A stretch of DNA of 64,000 nt, taken from Macrococcoides animalis (GTDB lineage Bacteria > Bacillota > Bacilli > Staphylococcales > Staphylococcaceae). Under the pieces are notes generated by a model. That model saw only the letters and a program-made list of their open reading frames with translations. It was not told where the DNA came from and made no database searches. Position 1 is the stretch's first letter; every line of letters starts with the position of its first letter. The position numbers and the translations under genes are program-made. This document shows positions 16,550-25,716 of this stretch, piece by piece. Location: assembly GCF_047425875.1 (NCBI RefSeq), contig NZ_CP179727.1, positions 1 to 64,000 on the forward strand, given 5' to 3'.

Positions 16550-16909
16550 ATGTCATTATTAAAAGAGTTTAAAGAGTTTGCAATTAAAGGTAATGTATTA
16601 GAATTAGCTGTAGCTGTTGTAATCGGTGCTGCTTTCGGTAAAATTATCGCTTCATTAGTAGCGGATATTATCATGCCGGTTATTGGTCTTATTTTTGGAA
16701 ATACTGATTTCGCAACAAATTGGGCTTATAAAGGAATCAAGTACGGTGTCTTCATTCAATCTATCATCGATTTCTTAATCGTTGCTGGTGCAATCTTTAT
16801 GTTTGTTAAAGTGATTAATAAAATTACAAAGGCACAACCAAAAGAAGAAGATATTGAAGCAAATACACAATTATTAACTGAGATTCGAGACTTATTACGT
16901 TCTAAGTAA
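16550..16909 (+). CDS. mscL: Large-conductance mechanosensitive channel MscL
   Basis: Membrane channel that opens on hypo-osmotic shock to release solutes. Two transmembrane helices: TM1 in LELAVAVVIGAAFGKIIASLVADIIMPVIG and TM2 in GVFIQSIIDFLIVAGAIFMFVKVI. A short charged C-terminal helix ends at LRSK. 119 residues is typical. Strong SD AGGAGGTGA. It faces away from the osmolyte transporter gene and shares a long repeat-containing intergenic region with it. Confidence 0.97.
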   Translation: MSLLKEFKEFAIKGNVLELAVAVVIGAAFGKIIASLVADIIMPVIGLIFGNTDFATNWAYKGIKYGVFIQSIIDFLIVAGAIFMFVKVINKITKAQPKEEDIEANTQLLTEIRDLLRSK

Positions 16910-16922
16910 TAATATAAACATA

Positions 16923-16954
16923 AAGAGAGGTTGCGCGATTTCGCAACCTCTCTT
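16923..16954. terminator. Bidirectional terminator between mscL and the Sco1-like gene
   Basis: Perfect 13-base arms AAGAGAGGTTGCG/CGCAACCTCTCTT with a 6-base loop. T-rich sequence follows on the right. It is convergent between mscL and the copper-protein gene. Confidence 0.9.
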
Positions 16955-16967
16955 CTTATTTTTACTA

Positions 16968-17594
16968 TTATTTCTTGTAAGGTCCCTCTTTAATCATCGT
17001 TTTAACATCTTCAACGATTTCTCCTTTAGGAAACTTCTTATCACCGGTATCTTTACCAGCATAATCTTTCATAATAACACCGTTTTGGTCTACTAAATAA
17101 AATGAAGTACCGTGAGTTGCTTGATCATTATCAGCTGTTGGTGGTACGACTATTGTTTTAAAGTTTTCTTCTGCAAACTGACGTATGAATTTCTCGTCAT
17201 AATCTGTAACTGCCGTCCATACATTCTTAGGGGGATTATATTGATTAATATATTTATTTAATTTTTCTGGCGTATCTTTTTTGGGATCCACACTGAAGCT
17301 AATGATGCCATAATCTTTAGAAGATACACCTTCTTTTTTTAATTCATCAGCTACTTGACTCATATTATAAGTCATAGGTGGACAAACTGTTCTACAATTT
17401 GTAAAGATGAAATCAACTAACCAAACTTTTCCCTTTAAATCTTTTTCTGTAATAGATTTACCAACTTCATTAGTTCCTGAAAATTCAGTAATCGTATTAC
17501 CAAATAATGATTTAGGAACAATTCTAGAATTGCTACATGCTGCAATAACAATGAGTGATATTAATAATAATGAAATAAAACGTATATTTTTCAT
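16968..17594 (-). CDS. SCO1/SenC-family lipoprotein
   Basis: Membrane-anchored thioredoxin-fold protein that in the family delivers copper to the CuA centre of cytochrome oxidase or acts as a thiol reductase. Lipobox VIAAC places the lipidated Cys at residue 20. The copper ligands are Cys67 and Cys71 (NCRTVC) and His161 (ATHGTSFYLVD), all present. 208 residues. No oxidase gene is nearby. It stands alone between convergent mscL and the sbcDC operon. The role in copper delivery is inferred from the family. Confidence 0.92.
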   Translation of the reverse strand: MKNIRFISLLLISLIVIAACSNSRIVPKSLFGNTITEFSGTNEVGKSITEKDLKGKVWLVDFIFTNCRTVCPPMTYNMSQVADELKKEGVSSKDYGIISFSVDPKKDTPEKLNKYINQYNPPKNVWTAVTDYDEKFIRQFAEENFKTIVVPPTADNDQATHGTSFYLVDQNGVIMKDYAGKDTGDKKFPKGEIVEDVKTMIKEGPYKK

Positions 17595-17700
17595 AAGCCC
17601 CTCCTATTATTCAAACTTTAATATATCAAATAAAAGACAATATGAGTATGCTATTTATTCGATAATTTTGACATAATTATTACAATTATCAATTTAACCA

Positions 17701-20700
17701 TTATCTTATTTCAAATACAGCATGACTTTCGAAACCATTGGTTTCGATCTTTAGTAAAGCTGGGATTCTTTCTTTTAATAATTGTACATGACTGATCATC
17801 CCAATAAGTTTACCTGATGTTTGTAAATCAATTAACGCGCTAATTGCGACCTCTAACGTTTCATTATCTAATGTTCCGAATCCTTCATCGATAAATACCG
17901 CTTCTAAATGTATACCACCAGCATTTTGCATAACAAAATCAGAAAGACCAAGCGCTAAACACAGTGAAGCCAAAAATGTTTCTCCACCTGATAATGAAGT
18001 AATGCTTCTAGATTGGTTTGCATTATAATCAAATACATCAATTATAAGACCTTGTTTACCTCCACCACGCTTTTCTATTCGGCGTCGTAATTCATAACGA
18101 TTACTTGTCATTTGACGAAGACGTATATTTGCTAAGAGTAATGTCTGTTCTAGATAATACATTAATACAAACGTTTCTATGTCAATTTTTTGAGGATTGT
18201 TACCATTTAACGCATTACTCAATAATATTAACGACCTTACATCGCTCATAATCGATTCATATGAATTGAGTTGTTTCGATAATTTCTCGAAATGTTGCAT
18301 ATATGTCTTATGTTGTTCTTGTAACGTGCTAACATTTGCGTGCAATTTATCAACTATTTCTGTTTGTTCATTGAGTATCTTACGCAAATTATCCAAGTCT
18401 GGCTCATCTTGATTATCAATCAGTGCTGACAAACGTTTCATTTCATTTGTTAATGATAAATACTCTTCATGAAAAGCTTTTATATCATTTTCAAACAATG
18501 CTATAGTTTGTTTCAAATCCATATCTGAATATTTTAACGCAATAGACTCTGGGATGTTAAACTGAAATAAACGCTTCTCTAGAATTGATATTGACCCTTT
18601 TAGCTCTTTTATTTGCTTATTTAAGCTACTTATATTTTCATTGAGAATGAGTTGTTCTTTTTCGTATTGCCTCATCTCTTTTTCAGTGGATGAAACCATA
18701 CATTCAAATTGTAAATAATCATTTTTGTTTTGTTCAATTTTCGATTTAAAAGTGTCATAATCTGTCTCGCCAGTATCTTCAATAAACATTGACTTAGCTT
18801 GAACATCAGAAATTTTTAGTTGCTCAATATGAGCCTGCTCTTTTTGTTTATTCGTTAACTCTTCTTCTATATCTTTTTCATGTATTAAAGCATCTTCAAA
18901 CACTATAGATTGATCGTTTAAATAATTCTTTTCTTTATTTAACGATTCAAAATCTGATTGCGCACGCTCTACTTGTTGCTTAAATTGATTCGTCATTTCA
19001 ACAATTTGTTGTTGCATTATTTGGAGCTCAATCGATTCAATCTTTGTTTCAGTTAATGTTGAAAGTTGTTCGTTAAATTCATCAATCTCATTCATTATTA
19101 CAATTGTTTCAGAATCACTATAAATATTAATGAGTTTCGGGATACGGTCTACATCTTTAATAAATATATTTAATGCTGTTTGTTTCTGCTGGTATGCTTG
19201 CTGAAGCTTCTCTAAAGTGATTTGATATTGATGTGCTTCTACATGTGTCGCATCATTGAGCGTTTCAATTGTATGAGCACAAACTGGACACTTATCTCCT
19301 ACTTTTAATGTAGTTTTAATGGCTTGAATTGCATCGACATCTTGTACATGTTCACTACTATGCAATGCTTTTAATTTTAATCGCACATCAGAAATTTCAT
19401 TTTTTATTTTTGTTATATCTTCATTTGTTGTTTGAATACGATCTAATTGTTTCGAAATTTTAATTAATACGTCAATTTGATTGTTTACTCTTATCATTTT
19501 TGAATCTAAAGTATTCATTTCAACATCATTTTTTAACTGTTTCTGTTTGATTAATGCTATTTCTTTTCCAGTCGATTCTGCATAACTTTTATTTGTTTGT
19601 AAAGTAATAATCTCTTGGTCTAAAGTACGAAGTTGTCGTGAATAATTTTCGATTTGTTGAGATAATTGCGCATATTTTGATGATTGATAACGCTCATTTT
19701 GAATAACATAGTGTTTCTTTTTATTCATATCTTCTGTTTGACCAGTTAATGTATGCAGCTTTTCTTGTAACACTTTTATTTGTCTGTTATTATCCTCATA
19801 TTTTTTACTTTGCGATGTCACTTCCGCTTCTAACGCACTCTGTTTTTGCTGAGCTTGCGTTAAATCATTATGCGCAACTTGGTAATGTTCAAACTGTACT
19901 AAGTGCTTCAAATCCGCTTCTTTTGTGAGAATCGTTTGTTCATCTTTTAATAATAATTTAAGCGATTGTTTTAACCCATTTAATGCAGTCATATTCCCTT
20001 TTAAAACTGTGGCGTCTTGCATAGAGATTTCTTGCGCTTTTAATATATCTCTTTCATTGTTTAATTGATTATTAGATGTGTCGATTTGTTGATTCAATTC
20101 TATAAGAGCTTTTTCTATATGTCCTAAATTATTTCGGTATGTTTCTTCAACTTTCAACTCTATTAGTGACTGGAATAAACCAAACTGAACACCAAGTTCT
20201 GCTTCCATAGCTAGAATCGTCTTTTGTTCATTAGCAACTTTATCTCTTAATTGCACTGATAATCTTTTAATTTTAGTCGTATCAAATATCGTACGCAATA
20301 TTTCAGACTTCTCTTTCGAACCTGAAACGAGTAATGATTTAAATTCACCTTGTGGTAGAATAAAAATCTTTCTAAACTGTGATGCATTTAATTTAACAAT
20401 ATCTAAAATCGCATCTTTACCTGCTTTTAACCCTGAAGCGATTAAATTATTCTTCCCACCCACTACTTCATAAACTGTAAGTTGGGTTGTTTTCTTCGTT
20501 TTATTACCAGATTTAATAAAGGGTAAATCACGATGAATTTCATATTGTTTATCTTGCATATAAAAGGTATAAATAACTTCTGTCGGTTCATCATCCGTTG
20601 CATTTATATTGCGTAAATTTGACTCATCGCGATCACTGGTTGACGCTTCTCCAAACAAAGCATACATTATCCCATCAAAAATGGTCGTTTTCCCTGCCCC

Positions 20701-20808
20701 TGTCTTCCCACTAATTAAAAATAATTTATGATTTTGTAATGTATCAAATTCAATCGTTTCGTCTTTAAAGGGTCCGAATGACTTTAATACTAAACGTTTA
20801 GGTCTCAA
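17701..20808 (-). CDS. sbcC: Exonuclease SbcC (SMC-like ATPase)
   Basis: ATPase subunit of the SbcCD nuclease that cuts DNA hairpins and protein-blocked ends. Walker A is SGKTGAGKTTIFDG near residue 37. Long coiled coils flank the zinc hook CPVCAH (around residue 505). The ABC signature is SLSGGETFLASLCLALG, and Walker B is VFIDEGFGTLD near the C-terminus. I chose TTG 20808 (LRPKRLVLKSFGPF) because GGGAGG lies eight bases upstream. An in-frame GTG at 20817 abuts that SD. It overlaps the sbcD end by 11 bases. About 1035 residues, slightly longer than S. aureus. Confidence 0.95.
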   Translation of the reverse strand: MRPKRLVLKSFGPFKDETIEFDTLQNHKLFLISGKTGAGKTTIFDGIMYALFGEASTSDRDESNLRNINATDDEPTEVIYTFYMQDKQYEIHRDLPFIKSGNKTKKTTQLTVYEVVGGKNNLIASGLKAGKDAILDIVKLNASQFRKIFILPQGEFKSLLVSGSKEKSEILRTIFDTTKIKRLSVQLRDKVANEQKTILAMEAELGVQFGLFQSLIELKVEETYRNNLGHIEKALIELNQQIDTSNNQLNNERDILKAQEISMQDATVLKGNMTALNGLKQSLKLLLKDEQTILTKEADLKHLVQFEHYQVAHNDLTQAQQKQSALEAEVTSQSKKYEDNNRQIKVLQEKLHTLTGQTEDMNKKKHYVIQNERYQSSKYAQLSQQIENYSRQLRTLDQEIITLQTNKSYAESTGKEIALIKQKQLKNDVEMNTLDSKMIRVNNQIDVLIKISKQLDRIQTTNEDITKIKNEISDVRLKLKALHSSEHVQDVDAIQAIKTTLKVGDKCPVCAHTIETLNDATHVEAHQYQITLEKLQQAYQQKQTALNIFIKDVDRIPKLINIYSDSETIVIMNEIDEFNEQLSTLTETKIESIELQIMQQQIVEMTNQFKQQVERAQSDFESLNKEKNYLNDQSIVFEDALIHEKDIEEELTNKQKEQAHIEQLKISDVQAKSMFIEDTGETDYDTFKSKIEQNKNDYLQFECMVSSTEKEMRQYEKEQLILNENISSLNKQIKELKGSISILEKRLFQFNIPESIALKYSDMDLKQTIALFENDIKAFHEEYLSLTNEMKRLSALIDNQDEPDLDNLRKILNEQTEIVDKLHANVSTLQEQHKTYMQHFEKLSKQLNSYESIMSDVRSLILLSNALNGNNPQKIDIETFVLMYYLEQTLLLANIRLRQMTSNRYELRRRIEKRGGGKQGLIIDVFDYNANQSRSITSLSGGETFLASLCLALGLSDFVMQNAGGIHLEAVFIDEGFGTLDNETLEVAISALIDLQTSGKLIGMISHVQLLKERIPALLKIETNGFESHAVFEIR

Positions 20809-21913
20809 GCGACTCACCTCCCGCGCTCAACATTGATGTTAATACGTCTTTTTGTTTATCATCTAAATGATGATTTGTCATTTCTTCATAAAATGAAGCA
20901 ATTAAATCAAAAGTATTTAAATGTGTCATATCTTTTGTTTCAGTAATATGTTTACCTTCAGCGAGTACTGGTTTTAATTCTAATAAATTTGGATAAATTT
21001 GCTTTAACTTCGCCATCGGTTCATTGATTGCTTCCATTTCACTTAATTCAAGTTTTAAATAAGCGTCTTGATTAACTCCTAAATTCAAAGTTATAGCATC
21101 ATTATAAGTACCAAGACCCACTTCTAAATCTCGCTCAAAATTTAATGGTTCGAATGAAACATCCCCTGTTGTTAAATCAAAGATACGGTACCCTTTACGT
21201 TGTCCAATTTCAGAAAATGAATAACGCATAATACTACCACTATAAAATACTTTATCATCATGAATCGCGTCCGGTGTATGTAAATGACCGAGCATCGTGT
21301 AATCAAATGAATCAAATAAGCTTTTATTGACATTCTCAACTGTACCAATGACCAATTCCCTTTCTGACTCTGTCACAGAGCCCCCTGCAACGAATAAATG
21401 ACTCACTAATATATTCGTTAGACTATGATCCATCTGCTCCTTGATACGTGAAATAATGGCTTGATACGTATCTTGATGAGAACGAATCGATTCATCGTCA
21501 AAGTAATTACGTGCGGTAGCTGGTTCAATATAAGGTACTAAGTAAAAATGAACATCATTAATAATGACTGGTTCAAAACTATCTTCAATTGCAGTTGATA
21601 AATAATATTGAAATTGTTTAAAATAACTTTTCGCATGTCCTAAACGTTCTGCACCATCGTGATTTCCACTAACAGCGAGCACTGGTATTTTTCGTTCTAT
21701 ATTAACAGCTAATAAAAATTGTTCGTAAAGTTGCATTGCTTCTTTTGATGGAATTGAACGGTCGTATATATCTCCGGCAATAACGAGCACATCTATATTA
21801 CTATTATCAATTTGATCAACAATTTGATTCAGTACTAAAGCTTGATCCTCAAGTAGCGCGTATTGATTAATCGTACGTCCAATATGTAAATCTGCAATAT
21901 GCATTATCTTCAT
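20798..21913 (-). CDS. sbcD: Exonuclease SbcD (Mre11-like)
   Basis: Metal-dependent nuclease subunit of SbcCD. Phosphoesterase motifs are in order: ADLHIGR, AGDIYDRS, SGNHDGAERLG, SHLF and LGHLHTPD. The start is ATG 21913 (MKIMHIADLHIG), eight bases after AGAGG. The GTG at 21922 overlaps the SD. 371 residues. sbcC overlaps its end, so one operon. I saw no LexA box in front of it, though sbcDC is described as SOS-linked in S. aureus. Confidence 0.96.
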   Translation of the reverse strand: MKIMHIADLHIGRTINQYALLEDQALVLNQIVDQIDNSNIDVLVIAGDIYDRSIPSKEAMQLYEQFLLAVNIERKIPVLAVSGNHDGAERLGHAKSYFKQFQYYLSTAIEDSFEPVIINDVHFYLVPYIEPATARNYFDDESIRSHQDTYQAIISRIKEQMDHSLTNILVSHLFVAGGSVTESERELVIGTVENVNKSLFDSFDYTMLGHLHTPDAIHDDKVFYSGSIMRYSFSEIGQRKGYRIFDLTTGDVSFEPLNFERDLEVGLGTYNDAITLNLGVNQDAYLKLELSEMEAINEPMAKLKQIYPNLLELKPVLAEGKHITETKDMTHLNTFDLIASFYEEMTNHHLDDKQKDVLTSMLSAGGESLET

Positions 21914-21938
21914 TATGTTCACCTCTCAGTTATTATAC

Positions 21939-21968
21939 AAAAAAACACATCCCCTTTATAGGGATGTG
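21939..21968 (-). terminator. Terminator after the DUF2922 gene
   Basis: Arms CACATCCC/GGGATGTG with a 7-base loop. On the minus strand seven T follow directly. It separates the DUF1659/DUF2922 pair from sbcDC, but it lies only 25 bases before the sbcD start, so sbcDC must use a promoter inside or downstream of this hairpin, or partial read-through. Confidence 0.85.
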
Positions 21969-22033
21969 CCGATGGTGTATTAACTTTCAATTAAAAATGA
22001 ATAATTATTTATGGTATTAAATCGACCTTCTGT

Positions 22034-22255
22034 TTAATCTTCCATATCAAATAACACAGATTCTACTTTATCTATTAATTTAGCCGATTTAATTTGTACA
22101 GGTGTTCCAGCAGTAGTAATAAAATACTTTGCATCTATGATGCTTTCCATTACGTTTAAAACTACTTCACGCGTTAAATCCGGTTTCGGTTGATTAATTG
22201 TAAAAGCATAATTTTTACCTGTATCTGTTAAAAAATTCATTTGTAAAGTTTTCAT
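22034..22255 (-). CDS. DUF2922 small protein
   Basis: 73-residue cytoplasmic protein of unknown function, starting MKTLQMNFLTDTGKNYAFTINQPKPDLT; this pattern and the length match DUF2922. ATG 22255 follows AGGAGG with a 6-base gap, and the ten codons upstream of it are not used. It is the second gene of a pair with the DUF1659 gene, 58 bases away. The two families commonly occur together in Firmicutes, which suggests a shared but unknown job. Confidence 0.85.
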   Translation of the reverse strand: MKTLQMNFLTDTGKNYAFTINQPKPDLTREVVLNVMESIIDAKYFITTAGTPVQIKSAKLIDKVESVLFDMED

Positions 22256-22313
22256 TGTTATCCTCCTAATTTTTACTAATTCCACTTACTAATAATTTTA
22301 ATTAATTTCTACC

Positions 22314-22517
22314 TTAAATCACTGCTTTTGTTTCAACTCGATCAATTTTCACATATAATTCACCCGTCAATGTTGAAATTAAATCTTTGAAATCTTGTAA
22401 GTCACTGTCTGATAAATCTAAACGAACTTGATTGAATCGTCTTGATTTAAATACTTCTTTGCCATCCTCTTTAACATCAGCAACATACATTAAATTAACT
22501 ACGACATCTTTTAGCAT
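22314..22517 (-). CDS. DUF1659 small protein
   Basis: 67-residue protein of unknown function, with alternating polar/hydrophobic strands (LKDVVVNLMYVADVKEDGKE) and an acidic middle (LDLSDSDLQDFKDLISTLTG), as in DUF1659. The SD AGGAGGTGATA lies before ATG. First gene of the DUF1659-DUF2922 pair. Its promoter must lie in the about 94 bases shared with the divergent DUF2621 gene. Confidence 0.85.
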   Translation of the reverse strand: MLKDVVVNLMYVADVKEDGKEVFKSRRFNQVRLDLSDSDLQDFKDLISTLTGELYVKIDRVETKAVI

Positions 22518-22611
22518 ATTATCACCTCCTTTACACTTTATATATCGATATAAGAATATAAGATAGACACATATTTTTTAGTTCTATATAATGTGAAGTG
22601 AGGTGAAAGAC

Positions 22612-23109
22612 ATGAACGATTGGTTTATGATATTTATATTTTTATGGACGATATTTTTTATTACAATGCTTGCCATTGGTGGCTACTTCATGTTTCGTAA
22701 ATTCTTAAAGCGAATGCCGAAAGAAGACGGAAAGAGTGAACTCGATTGGCAAGAATATTACATTCATAAAGCATTACCACTTTGGGGCAACGACGCAAAA
22801 TCACTATTAAATGAACTCGTTTCACCAGTACCAGAGTTATTTAGAGATATCGCGAAAGAACGTATCGCAGGCCGTATTTCTAAAATAGCCCTTGATGAAA
22901 AAGCTACTAGTATTGAGTTAGACCATATATTAAGAGGTTACATCATTGCTACACCAAAGCGTGATCATCCTTTTATGAAAAAGAAATTGAATCAATTAGG
23001 TATTGATTTTGCACCATATGAAGATTACTTTAAATATGCAGATGATGAAAAGCAAAAATTCTCAATCTTTGATCATTCTGAGATTATACAAAATGAAAAA
23101 CAAAAATAA
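22612..23109 (+). CDS. DUF2621 membrane protein, YneK-like
   Basis: Protein with one N-terminal membrane helix (WFMIFIFLWTIFFITMLAIGGYFMF) and a charged cytoplasmic domain that begins ELDWQEYYIHKALPLW. It resembles Bacillus YneK (DUF2621), whose function is unknown. ATG 22612 follows GTGAGGTGA. The GTG at 22603 overlaps that SD. It is convergent with ccdC, and in Bacillus the same gene follows ccdA-yneI-ccdC, so the neighbourhood is conserved. 165 residues. Confidence 0.82.
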   Translation: MNDWFMIFIFLWTIFFITMLAIGGYFMFRKFLKRMPKEDGKSELDWQEYYIHKALPLWGNDAKSLLNELVSPVPELFRDIAKERIAGRISKIALDEKATSIELDHILRGYIIATPKRDHPFMKKKLNQLGIDFAPYEDYFKYADDEKQKFSIFDHSEIIQNEKQK

Positions 23110-23137
23110 CCGAGAAGCATATAAATGCTACTCGGTT
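23108..23137. terminator. Bidirectional terminator between the DUF2621 gene and ccdC
   Basis: Arms AACCGAG-A-AGCAT and ATGCT-A-CTCGGTT with a 4-base loop and one internal A-A mismatch. T-rich on the right side. Confidence 0.85.
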
Positions 23138-23150
23138 ATTTTGAATTATT

Positions 23151-23615
23151 TTATTTAACTAATGTTTTCTCTAATTTTTTAAATTTATAATACATTGCAA
23201 TTCTCCAAGGTACAATCATGCTAAAGGCAAGTAGAAAAAACATACCTGCCAATTCACCAGGATGAATTGTACTACTTAAAAAGAATTTCATAACACTTCT
23301 AATAATTAATAATGAAATCAGAATCAATGGAAATAACTTTGAACGTTTCATATAAATTTGATTATTTTGAACCACAAAGTTTGATGTATAAATTAAAAAT
23401 AATGAGAAGAACATACCGACTACCACTGCCTCTAATATTTCTACAGGTGTTAATCTGAAATAAGGTACTACGTACATCAGAGCACCTGTCGCCATAAAAA
23501 ATGGTGGTAATACGATTTTTTTAACATTCGTTGGATAATTTTGAGCTTTCATTCGTACAACGATAACTGCAGCACCCATAAAAAGAGCAACTAGCATTGA
23601 AATTACAAAGTACAT
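23151..23615 (-). CDS. ccdC: CcdC-family membrane protein
   Basis: Five-helix membrane protein of the CcdC (Bacillus YneJ) family, linked to cytochrome c maturation in Bacillus by position next to ccdA but with no known biochemical role. Helices run through the whole length of 154 residues. The ATG at 23615 is six bases after AAGAAGG; an ATG at 23621 abuts the SD. It lies directly downstream of ccdA (14 bases), so the two form one operon. Confidence 0.85.
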   Translation of the reverse strand: MYFVISMLVALFMGAAVIVVRMKAQNYPTNVKKIVLPPFFMATGALMYVVPYFRLTPVEILEAVVVGMFFSLFLIYTSNFVVQNNQIYMKRSKLFPLILISLLIIRSVMKFFLSSTIHPGELAGMFFLLAFSMIVPWRIAMYYKFKKLEKTLVK

Positions 23616-23629
23616 ATCCATCCTTCTTT

Positions 23630-24304
23630 CTAACTGAAAAATTGAGTGATTGCAGTCAATTTATCAAAGAATAACAATAATCCCATAATAATCATCATTA
23701 CGCCACCAATTTTAGTAATTATTTGACTGTATTTCTTTAATATATTAATTTTTGTGATAAAGAATGTCAATAAGAAAAATGGAATACAAAATCCTAATAC
23801 GTAAGCTACCATATAGACTAAAGCAAGTGATTGATTAACTGCTGCCATAGAAAATATTGTTCCAATGATTGGCCCCATACATGGCGTCCAACCTGCTGCA
23901 AACGCAACCCCTATAAGCAACGTACCAATATAACCGGATGGTCTATTTTTAATCTCGAATTTCCTATCTTTCATCAAGAATTGCGGATTAAATATGCCTA
24001 GTACTACTAGTCCAAAAATAATGCATAATAGACCGCCAACCATACGTATCGTATTATCATAGGATTGCAAAATATCAGAAACAAATCCTAATCCAACGCC
24101 TAATGAAATATAGACAATTGAAAAACCAATTAAAAAGAATATTGTATGTAATAACGCTTTTTTATCCATCTTGTTATCTTTTAAATCTCCATAACTTACA
24201 CCTGTGATATAAGATAAAAATGCAGGATAAATCGGTAATACACACGGTGAAATAAAACTTAATAAACCAGCACCAAATGCAACGGCAATTGTAATATCCC
24301 CCAT
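23630..24304 (-). CDS. ccdA: Thiol-disulfide transmembrane carrier CcdA
   Basis: Six-helix membrane protein that carries reducing equivalents from cytoplasmic thioredoxin to extracytoplasmic thiols. The redox cysteines lie in FISPCVLPIYPAF (TM1) and GWTPCMGPIIG (TM4), both flanked by prolines as in the DsbD/CcdA family. ATG 24304 is six bases after GGAGG, and the TTG at 24310 is too close. Followed by ccdC. No haem-lyase genes are nearby, so its thiol targets in this organism are unknown. 224 residues. Confidence 0.93.
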   Translation of the reverse strand: MGDITIAVAFGAGLLSFISPCVLPIYPAFLSYITGVSYGDLKDNKMDKKALLHTIFFLIGFSIVYISLGVGLGFVSDILQSYDNTIRMVGGLLCIIFGLVVLGIFNPQFLMKDRKFEIKNRPSGYIGTLLIGVAFAAGWTPCMGPIIGTIFSMAAVNQSLALVYMVAYVLGFCIPFFLLTFFITKINILKKYSQIITKIGGVMMIIMGLLLFFDKLTAITQFFS

Positions 24305-24508
24305 AATCAACCTCCATTCTCAACTATTTTAACAAATAAAATGGACTCAGAAACCTATGTTTTTGAACGAAATGTGACAGAGTCTTAAAATATACGACTA
24401 AATTCTAGTAAATCAATACAAAAATCACATTTTAAAGCGAACACATGGCAAATAGCGTGTTCAAATCATCAAAAAAATGCTATATTTACATTAACAGGAG
24501 GGCTAACG

Positions 24509-25303
24509 ATGAAAAATAAATATCTCTTATTATCAATGACGTCAATACTATCTCTTTCCATTCTTTCAGCATGCGGGAAAGAAACACGTGATCAATCAGA
24601 AGTTGAGCAGGCTAAAGTTGCATTTGAAACTGAAGATAATGTGAGTAAAAATAAAGATAAGAAAACAATAGATAAAAACCGTTCAAAATCTGCTTTAGAA
24701 AAAATTAAAGCAGCTAAAAAACGTGGTAAAAACAAACTTAAAGATGATGACAAAAACACTGAATCAGATAAAAATGAAACGACTAATGATGTTGTCGCAA
24801 CAGGTGATTCAGACAAAGCGAGTGATGCGAGTGAATTGGATTCAAATGATAAAAAATCAAATGAAGATGATTTAACTGCTACCACGAAAACAAAAGCAAA
24901 AGTAAAAGATAAAAATAAATCGATTGCTTCTAATGATAATACTTCATCATCTGCAAGTCGTTCAACTAATACTGCAACACCTGCGAGACCGAACAATATA
25001 GCACCTTCAACCAGCACAAATAATACATCAACGACGGCGCAAAGACCAAGCACATCTATGCCAAGCACATCACGTCCGACAACAACGCAGCCGGCGCGTC
25101 CTACGACAACAGCACCTGCACCTAGACCGACAACGACACAACCAGCACCTAGACCGACTCCAACGCCGACTCCAACGACACCACCGGCAACGTCTCAACC
25201 TGCACCTACACCGAGACCAACGCCTCCAGCAACGACACAACCGGCGACACCTGAAGTTCCAACAGGTAACGATGGATTTATTGAGCCAATGCCAGGTGAA
25301 TAA
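24509..25303 (+). CDS. Proline/threonine-rich lipoprotein of unknown function
   Basis: Predicted lipoprotein: signal peptide with lipobox ILSAC, modified Cys near residue 22. Then comes a charged, Lys/Asp/Glu/Asn-rich, likely disordered segment to about residue 145, and a Pro/Thr/Ala-rich tail with imperfect RPTTTQPAP-type repeats (about residues 185-250). It ends GNDGFIEPMPGE without an LPXTG anchor or any recognisable catalytic domain. The tail could span the cell wall and expose a short end. SD AGGAGGGC before ATG. It is an insertion relative to the Bacillus yneF-ccdA order. 264 residues. Confidence 0.85.
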   Translation: MKNKYLLLSMTSILSLSILSACGKETRDQSEVEQAKVAFETEDNVSKNKDKKTIDKNRSKSALEKIKAAKKRGKNKLKDDDKNTESDKNETTNDVVATGDSDKASDASELDSNDKKSNEDDLTATTKTKAKVKDKNKSIASNDNTSSSASRSTNTATPARPNNIAPSTSTNNTSTTAQRPSTSMPSTSRPTTTQPARPTTTAPAPRPTTTQPAPRPTPTPTPTTPPATSQPAPTPRPTPPATTQPATPEVPTGNDGFIEPMPGE

Positions 25304-25344
25304 AAAACCTTCCGTAAAATCACAGGATTTTACGGAAGGTTTTT
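25302..25344. terminator. Bidirectional terminator after the Pro/Thr-rich lipoprotein gene
   Basis: Long arms AACCTTCCGTAAAATC/GATTTTACGGAAGGTT, with flanking A and T runs on the two sides and a 4-base loop. It is convergent with the yneF-like gene. Confidence 0.92.
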
Positions 25345-25358
25345 AAGTTGACAATAAC

Positions 25359-25589
25359 CTATTTTAAATTTTGATTCATATTACGGTTCATCATTTGCAT
25401 CATTTGATTAATTTTCTTTTGTGATGGTTTTTGTCCCATTTGCATCATCATCATGCGTAACATTTCTTCATTGATTGGTGGATTTTTCTTTAAATAATCC
25501 ATCATATATTTACGCGCTAAGAAGAAACCTGCAGCAGCACCTACTGCTAATGCTAAAATAATTAATAATACCCAAATCCAAGTATCCAT
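25359..25589 (-). CDS. YneF/UPF0154 membrane protein
   Basis: 76-residue protein with one N-terminal helix (WIWVLLIILALAVGAAAGFFLARKYM), followed by a short NPPINEEMLRMMMMQMGQKPSQKKI segment typical of UPF0154 (Bacillus YneF), and a Met/Asn-rich tail. Function unknown. Its place beside tkt is the same as in Bacillus. Confidence 0.88.
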   Translation of the reverse strand: MDTWIWVLLIILALAVGAAAGFFLARKYMMDYLKKNPPINEEMLRMMMMQMGQKPSQKKINQMMQMMNRNMNQNLK

Positions 25590-25667
25590 TCAATTCACCC
25601 ACTTTCTCATTCTTTTAAAAGTTTACTAAATATACTTGCATATTTCAACATTTATTTATCCTTAAAA

Positions 25668-25694
25668 AGAAGACTGATATAAAATCAGCCTTCT
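25668..25694 (-). terminator. tkt terminator
   Basis: Arms AGAAGACTGAT/ATCAGCCTTCT with one mismatch and a 5-base loop. On the minus strand an A-T rich tract with five T follows. Confidence 0.75.
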
Positions 25695-25716
25695 AATATA
25701 TTAATCTTTCTATCAA

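Noticed and set aside
21914..22033. LexA box in front of sbcDC
   Set aside because: I looked for CGAAC-N4-GTTCG because sbcDC is linked to SOS in S. aureus, but found no match within the leader or the terminator before it.
24592..25068. 158-codon minus-strand frame opposite the Pro/Thr-rich lipoprotein gene
   Set aside because: It is the reverse complement of a low-complexity coding region, which keeps the opposite frame open. The plus-strand gene has an SD, lipobox and terminator.
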